This document shows, piece by piece, positions 61,004-64,000 of a stretch of DNA of 64,000 bases. This DNA is from Desulfobacteraceae bacterium Eth-SRB1 (GTDB lineage: Bacteria > Desulfobacterota > Desulfobacteria > Desulfobacterales > ETH-SRB1): contig RPGP01000040.1 in assembly GCA_004193555.1 (NCBI GenBank), forward strand, positions 1,183,127 through 1,247,126. The letters run 5' to 3'. The translations under genes were made by a program, and so were the position numbers. The notes below the pieces were generated by a model. That model had not been told where the DNA came from. It searched no databases and saw nothing but the letters and a program-made list of their open reading frames with translations. The number at the start of each line of letters is the position of its first letter. Position 1 is the stretch's first letter.

Positions 61004-62047
61004 TTGAGACCGACCCCAGTACCATCTGCTGGAGCTACGGGGCAGGCGCAGAAATCGGGCAAAAGGGGGTGTTTTTCAAAGATCTTGCCCAGAGGCGCTT
61101 TTACCATTCATGTCAATGAACAAGAATCCGGCAGCCGCTTAGATGTAGTAATAGCGTCCCACATTTCTGATTGTTCGCGATCCCTTTCAGCAAGTCTGAT
61201 CCGCAAAGGAAAAATACTGGTTCATGGCGGTGTTAAGAAAGCCGGATACCATGTCAAGACAGGTGATGAGATCAGCGGTACTATTTTGTCTCCTGAGCCG
61301 GTTTTGTCTGAACCGGAGCCTATTGAAATCGATATAATATATGAAGATAAGTATTTGATTGTGATAAATAAACAGCCCGGTCTCGTTGTTCATCCAGCGC
61401 CGGGCCACTATACTGGGACCCTGGTAAATGCGCTGCTTTATCATTGCAAAGAGCTTGATTGTCCGTTTGATTATCCGGGGGAGAAATTAAGGCCTGGAAT
61501 CGTACACAGGCTTGATAAAGATACTTCAGGAACCATGGTCATTGCAAAAAATGAAGCTGTTCATAATAATCTTGCCACTCAATTCAAGGATAGAAGGATA
61601 AAAAAGGAGTATTTAGCTCTTGTTTGGGGAGAAATGAAATCCGAATCAGGAACAATTTTACTTCCAGTTGGAAGGCATCCTGTTGAGAGAAAGAAAATGT
61701 CAACGATCAGCCGAAAAGGGCGTTCAGCCGAGACTTTGTGGAGGGTAAAGGAACGTTTCAAAAATATTACATTGCTTGAGATTTGTTTAAAGACAGGCCG
61801 CACCCACCAGATTCGTGTACATTGCGCTGCGATAAATCATCCTGTTTTAGGTGATTTGCTATATTGCGGCCGAAGGGCGTGGAAAATATCAGATGCCGTA
61901 TCCGATCTTATTAAGGAGGTTCCAAGACAGATGCTTCATGCATGGCGGCTGGAGCTGATTCATCCTGTTACAGAAAAAATAATGTCATTTGTGTCTCCTG
62001 TGCCGGAGGATATGGAAAATGTAATGAAAAAATTAAGGGATTTCTAA
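61004..62047 (+). CDS. rluD: RluD-family 23S rRNA pseudouridine synthase
   Basis: A 347-aa RluA-family enzyme: S4 RNA-binding domain (about 35-90: SGSRLDVVIASHI, SLIRKGKILVHGG), then the catalytic domain with the active Asp in GIVHRLDKDTSGTMVIAK and KTGRTHQIRVHCAAINHPVLGD. It converts uridines in helix 69 of 23S rRNA, if the RluD subgroup assignment is right. The TTG start at 61004 leads into a 30-residue non-family N-terminus (RPTPVPSAGATGQAQ) derived from a dispersed-repeat-like sequence; the native start may lie downstream near 61100, but no in-frame ATG occurs there. Confidence 0.88.
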   Translation: MRPTPVPSAGATGQAQKSGKRGCFSKILPRGAFTIHVNEQESGSRLDVVIASHISDCSRSLSASLIRKGKILVHGGVKKAGYHVKTGDEISGTILSPEPVLSEPEPIEIDIIYEDKYLIVINKQPGLVVHPAPGHYTGTLVNALLYHCKELDCPFDYPGEKLRPGIVHRLDKDTSGTMVIAKNEAVHNNLATQFKDRRIKKEYLALVWGEMKSESGTILLPVGRHPVERKKMSTISRKGRSAETLWRVKERFKNITLLEICLKTGRTHQIRVHCAAINHPVLGDLLYCGRRAWKISDAVSDLIKEVPRQMLHAWRLELIHPVTEKIMSFVSPVPEDMENVMKKLRDF

Positions 62048-62068
62048 ATCCTTTCCTTTTTCGTAATT

Positions 62069-62172
62069 GTTCACGGTTTGCAGTTTACAGTTAACGGTTG
62101 ATCAAAACATACAAGCAATCAGTTGTTGTGTAGTTCATTAAAAAACCGTGAACTGTAAACCGTAAACCGTTA
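62069..62172. repeat. 7-bp periodic inverted repeat (CCGTGAA family) between convergent genes
   Basis: GTTCACGGTTTGCAGTTTAC and onward (62069-62100) faces AACCGTGAACTGTAAACCGT and onward (62144-62172). Lying between the rluD and radical SAM stop codons it could terminate both transcripts. Confidence 0.75.
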
Positions 62173-63900
62173 CCCTTTTTCACATACCCCGCATATATCG
62201 CATGAGTCCATTGGGCACGGAGAAGAAATTTTGGCATGTAAAGCTCTTTTGTATTCTCGCACTAAAAAAGTTTTTTTTATTCCGTGATCTATAAAGTCCC
62301 ATGGAAGCAGTTCATCAAAAGAGCGTTCCCTTAAAACATAGAAATTATGGTTTAAATCGGTTTCTTTCAAGGTTTTAGCCCAGTTCCCGTTATTTAAACA
62401 GGCTGAAGATAATATCCTGGCAACCCTGCGATCACCGCGGGATAAGAGATCCTGGATATAAGCCTGGCGGGGGACATCTGCTTTTACACGGACATTTGGA
62501 ACATTTTTCAATCCCTTCCTTATTAACAGTATCTTTTTCTTTAGTGTTGGAACATCATCCATTGCCACCCATTGAAAAGGAGTAAAAGGTTTTGGAACAA
62601 ACGAATTAAGGCTAACCGTTATTTCTCCAATATGTTTTTTAATCCTGCTCGACTTAAGGAAATTGTTTTTTATCTGTTTACACAATTTCACAACAGCTTC
62701 GACATCATCCATGGTTTCTGTAGGCAGACCTATCATAAAATAAAGTTTCAGGTTTGGAATGCCGTTTAAAACAAGGATTTCAGTGGCATTAAGTACATTT
62801 TCTTCTGTTATACCCTTGTTGATCACCTTGCGCATCCGCTCTGATCCCGCATCAGGCGCAATAGTTGCGGTTTTGACTTTGCTTTGCCTGAGCACGGATA
62901 TTAGTTCCGGAGTAAGAGCGTCTGCTCTAAAGGAGCTGAAGGATATCCTGATATCCATGTTATGAACCTGAGAGCATAGTTCTACGATATCAGGGAAATC
63001 CGAAACAGCGGCTCCCACAAGGCCGATCCTGTCGGTTAGCAAAGAACCCTGTTCTATACATTTTTTGAGGAGAGAAAGGGATCTGAATCTTGGGGGTCTG
63101 TAAATATATCCGGCGGTGCAAAATCTGCACCCGTGTGGACATCCCCTGCCTACTTCGATTAAAAATGTTTGTTCGAATGTTGTATGAGGAGTTAATATAG
63201 AACTGCAGGTGGCAACATTGGAGATGTCTTTTACGTAAATCCGCTTTATTTTATCCGGCACATCACATACAGGTTTAAAGGAGCAAATAGTGCCGTCCGG
63301 ATTGTAGGTCGCACGATAAAAGGAGGGAACATAGACGCCGGGGATTTCCCTGGCCAGGATTTTTAAAAGCGATTCTTTGTCTCTATTCAACAACTCAGGC
63401 GGCAGCGTACTGAAAAAAGCTGGTAAAATTCCTTCTGCTTCTCCTATCAGAAAACAATCTATAAATGGAGCAACAGGTTCCGGATTTAAAAAGCAGGCGA
63501 CACCACCCGCAATAACAAGTGGGTGATGATCTTTTCTATCGCAGGAGTGCGTAGGAAGTCCCGCTTTTGACAGGATTGTCAGAAGATTGAGGTAGTCGTT
63601 TTCAAATGAAATTGAAAAAGCGATTATGTCAAAGTCGGAAATGGGTCTGCCCGACTCTATTGTGGTTATATTGGCCGATGCCCGCCGGTTTTTTTCAGGC
63701 AGGAAGGACCTTTCGCACAGGACATGATTTATATCGTTTAACAGATGATATACTGTTTGGAAACCGAGATTGGACATTCCGACATGATATGTGTTGGGAT
63801 ATACAAGAGCTATCTTAATATGCCCTGCCCAGTCTTTTCTTATTGCTCCGATTTCTGATTCAGCAAATTTTTTATGTGCTTTGTCGGTTTTCCATGCCAT
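62170..63900 (-). CDS. TIGR03960-like B12-binding/radical SAM protein
   Basis: A 576-aa radical SAM protein: N-terminal B12-binding-like region (about 30-170: IKIALVYPNTYHVGMSNLGF, IIAFSISFENDYLNL), radical SAM core (about 245-480) with the cluster motif GCPHGCRFCTAGY, IAPDAGSERMRKVINKGIT and LYFMIGLPTETMDD. It ends with a Cys-rich tail (CPMDSCDICGVCEKG) typical of TIGR03960 proteins, which elsewhere are fused to or followed by a DUF2344 module and RNase G. Neither is seen here, so the second part may be missing or outside the window. The exact modification it catalyses is unknown. Confidence 0.9.
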   Translation of the reverse strand: MAWKTDKAHKKFAESEIGAIRKDWAGHIKIALVYPNTYHVGMSNLGFQTVYHLLNDINHVLCERSFLPEKNRRASANITTIESGRPISDFDIIAFSISFENDYLNLLTILSKAGLPTHSCDRKDHHPLVIAGGVACFLNPEPVAPFIDCFLIGEAEGILPAFFSTLPPELLNRDKESLLKILAREIPGVYVPSFYRATYNPDGTICSFKPVCDVPDKIKRIYVKDISNVATCSSILTPHTTFEQTFLIEVGRGCPHGCRFCTAGYIYRPPRFRSLSLLKKCIEQGSLLTDRIGLVGAAVSDFPDIVELCSQVHNMDIRISFSSFRADALTPELISVLRQSKVKTATIAPDAGSERMRKVINKGITEENVLNATEILVLNGIPNLKLYFMIGLPTETMDDVEAVVKLCKQIKNNFLKSSRIKKHIGEITVSLNSFVPKPFTPFQWVAMDDVPTLKKKILLIRKGLKNVPNVRVKADVPRQAYIQDLLSRGDRRVARILSSACLNNGNWAKTLKETDLNHNFYVLRERSFDELLPWDFIDHGIKKTFLVREYKRALHAKISSPCPMDSCDICGVCEKG

Positions 63901-64000
63901 TTGTTTTACGCAGTATTCATTTTATTCCTTTTATTCTATCTGTTTTGATAACTGTAGTGCAAGAATTTAATCCGCTTTTTTCCTTAAAAATGTAGGAATA
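63901..64000. other. Right edge of window, non-coding
   Basis: About 100 bp of AT-rich DNA upstream of the radical SAM gene; no feature recognised. Confidence 0.4.

Overview
The window reads as a chromosome fragment of an anaerobic, probably sulfate-reducing member of the Desulfobacterota (Desulfobacterales-like). This is inferred from gene content: a tungsten-type aldehyde:ferredoxin oxidoreductase, SelB, a siroheme-decarboxylase (Ahb) homologue, an IcmF-type coenzyme-B12 mutase beside butyrate beta-oxidation genes, several radical SAM enzymes, Kdo transferase (an LPS outer membrane) and very large hybrid sensor kinases. No rRNA, tRNA or CRISPR array was recognised.

Region 1 (1-10.5 kb) is accessory DNA. 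After a partial Rieske gene and a lytic transglycosylase/DUF350 pair comes a run of small minus-strand modules, mostly toxin-antitoxin pairs. One is followed by a good integron attC site (2980-3086). The attC expected after the higBA module is split by an ORF-less group II intron (1583-2274) sitting exactly at TTTGTT^GGGC, the known target of group IIC-attC introns. A divergent XerD-like recombinase, an IS110-family element, a remnant of a second intron-like sequence, two hypothetical genes, a short promoter/terminator unit, a broken higB with its higA, and a 392-bp MITE-like element complete the region.

Region 2 (10.5-21.1 kb, minus strand) holds a TetR regulator, IcmF, thiolase, 3-hydroxybutyryl-CoA dehydrogenase, an XRE-cupin regulator, acyl-CoA dehydrogenase and selB. 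It is a plausible (iso)butyrate oxidation unit with a promoter and palindrome in front of tetR.

Region 3 (21.1-29 kb) mixes small accessory genes (DUF3024, ORF6N, a 607-bp second copy of the IS110 3' part, a cNMP-binding protein, an AAA/DUF4143 ATPase) with a B12-type radical SAM protein, an AhbA/B-like protein and mtnA.

Region 4 (29.4-34.2 kb) is an AmmeMemoRadiSam operon in which Memo and AMMECR1 are fused behind a signal peptide, the radical SAM enzyme carries a twin-arginine signal, and a membrane spermidine-synthase-like protein lies between them. All three appear directed to the cell envelope.

Region 5 (34.4-48.8 kb) has a tungsten aldehyde oxidoreductase, a divergent MoaD-MoaD-ThiF set, an AEC transporter, a solitary HigA, an MBL hydrolase, kdsD/kpsF, a phosphofructokinase, waaA, an LpoA/LppC-like lipoprotein, a PilZ protein and a DJ-1 protein.

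Region 6 (49-58.5 kb) is a signalling locus: two tandem paralogous hybrid histidine kinases with PhnD-like sensors, a response-regulator/PP2C phosphatase/ATPase protein and a STAS anti-anti-sigma factor. Region 7 (58.6-64 kb) has DUF134, two glycine-rich proteins, CarD, RluD and a TIGR03960-like radical SAM protein.

Intergenic spaces carry many dispersed elements with arms of roughly 7-bp period arranged as large inverted repeats. At least a dozen loci in several sequence families share this architecture, and it is the most pervasive feature the genes do not explain.
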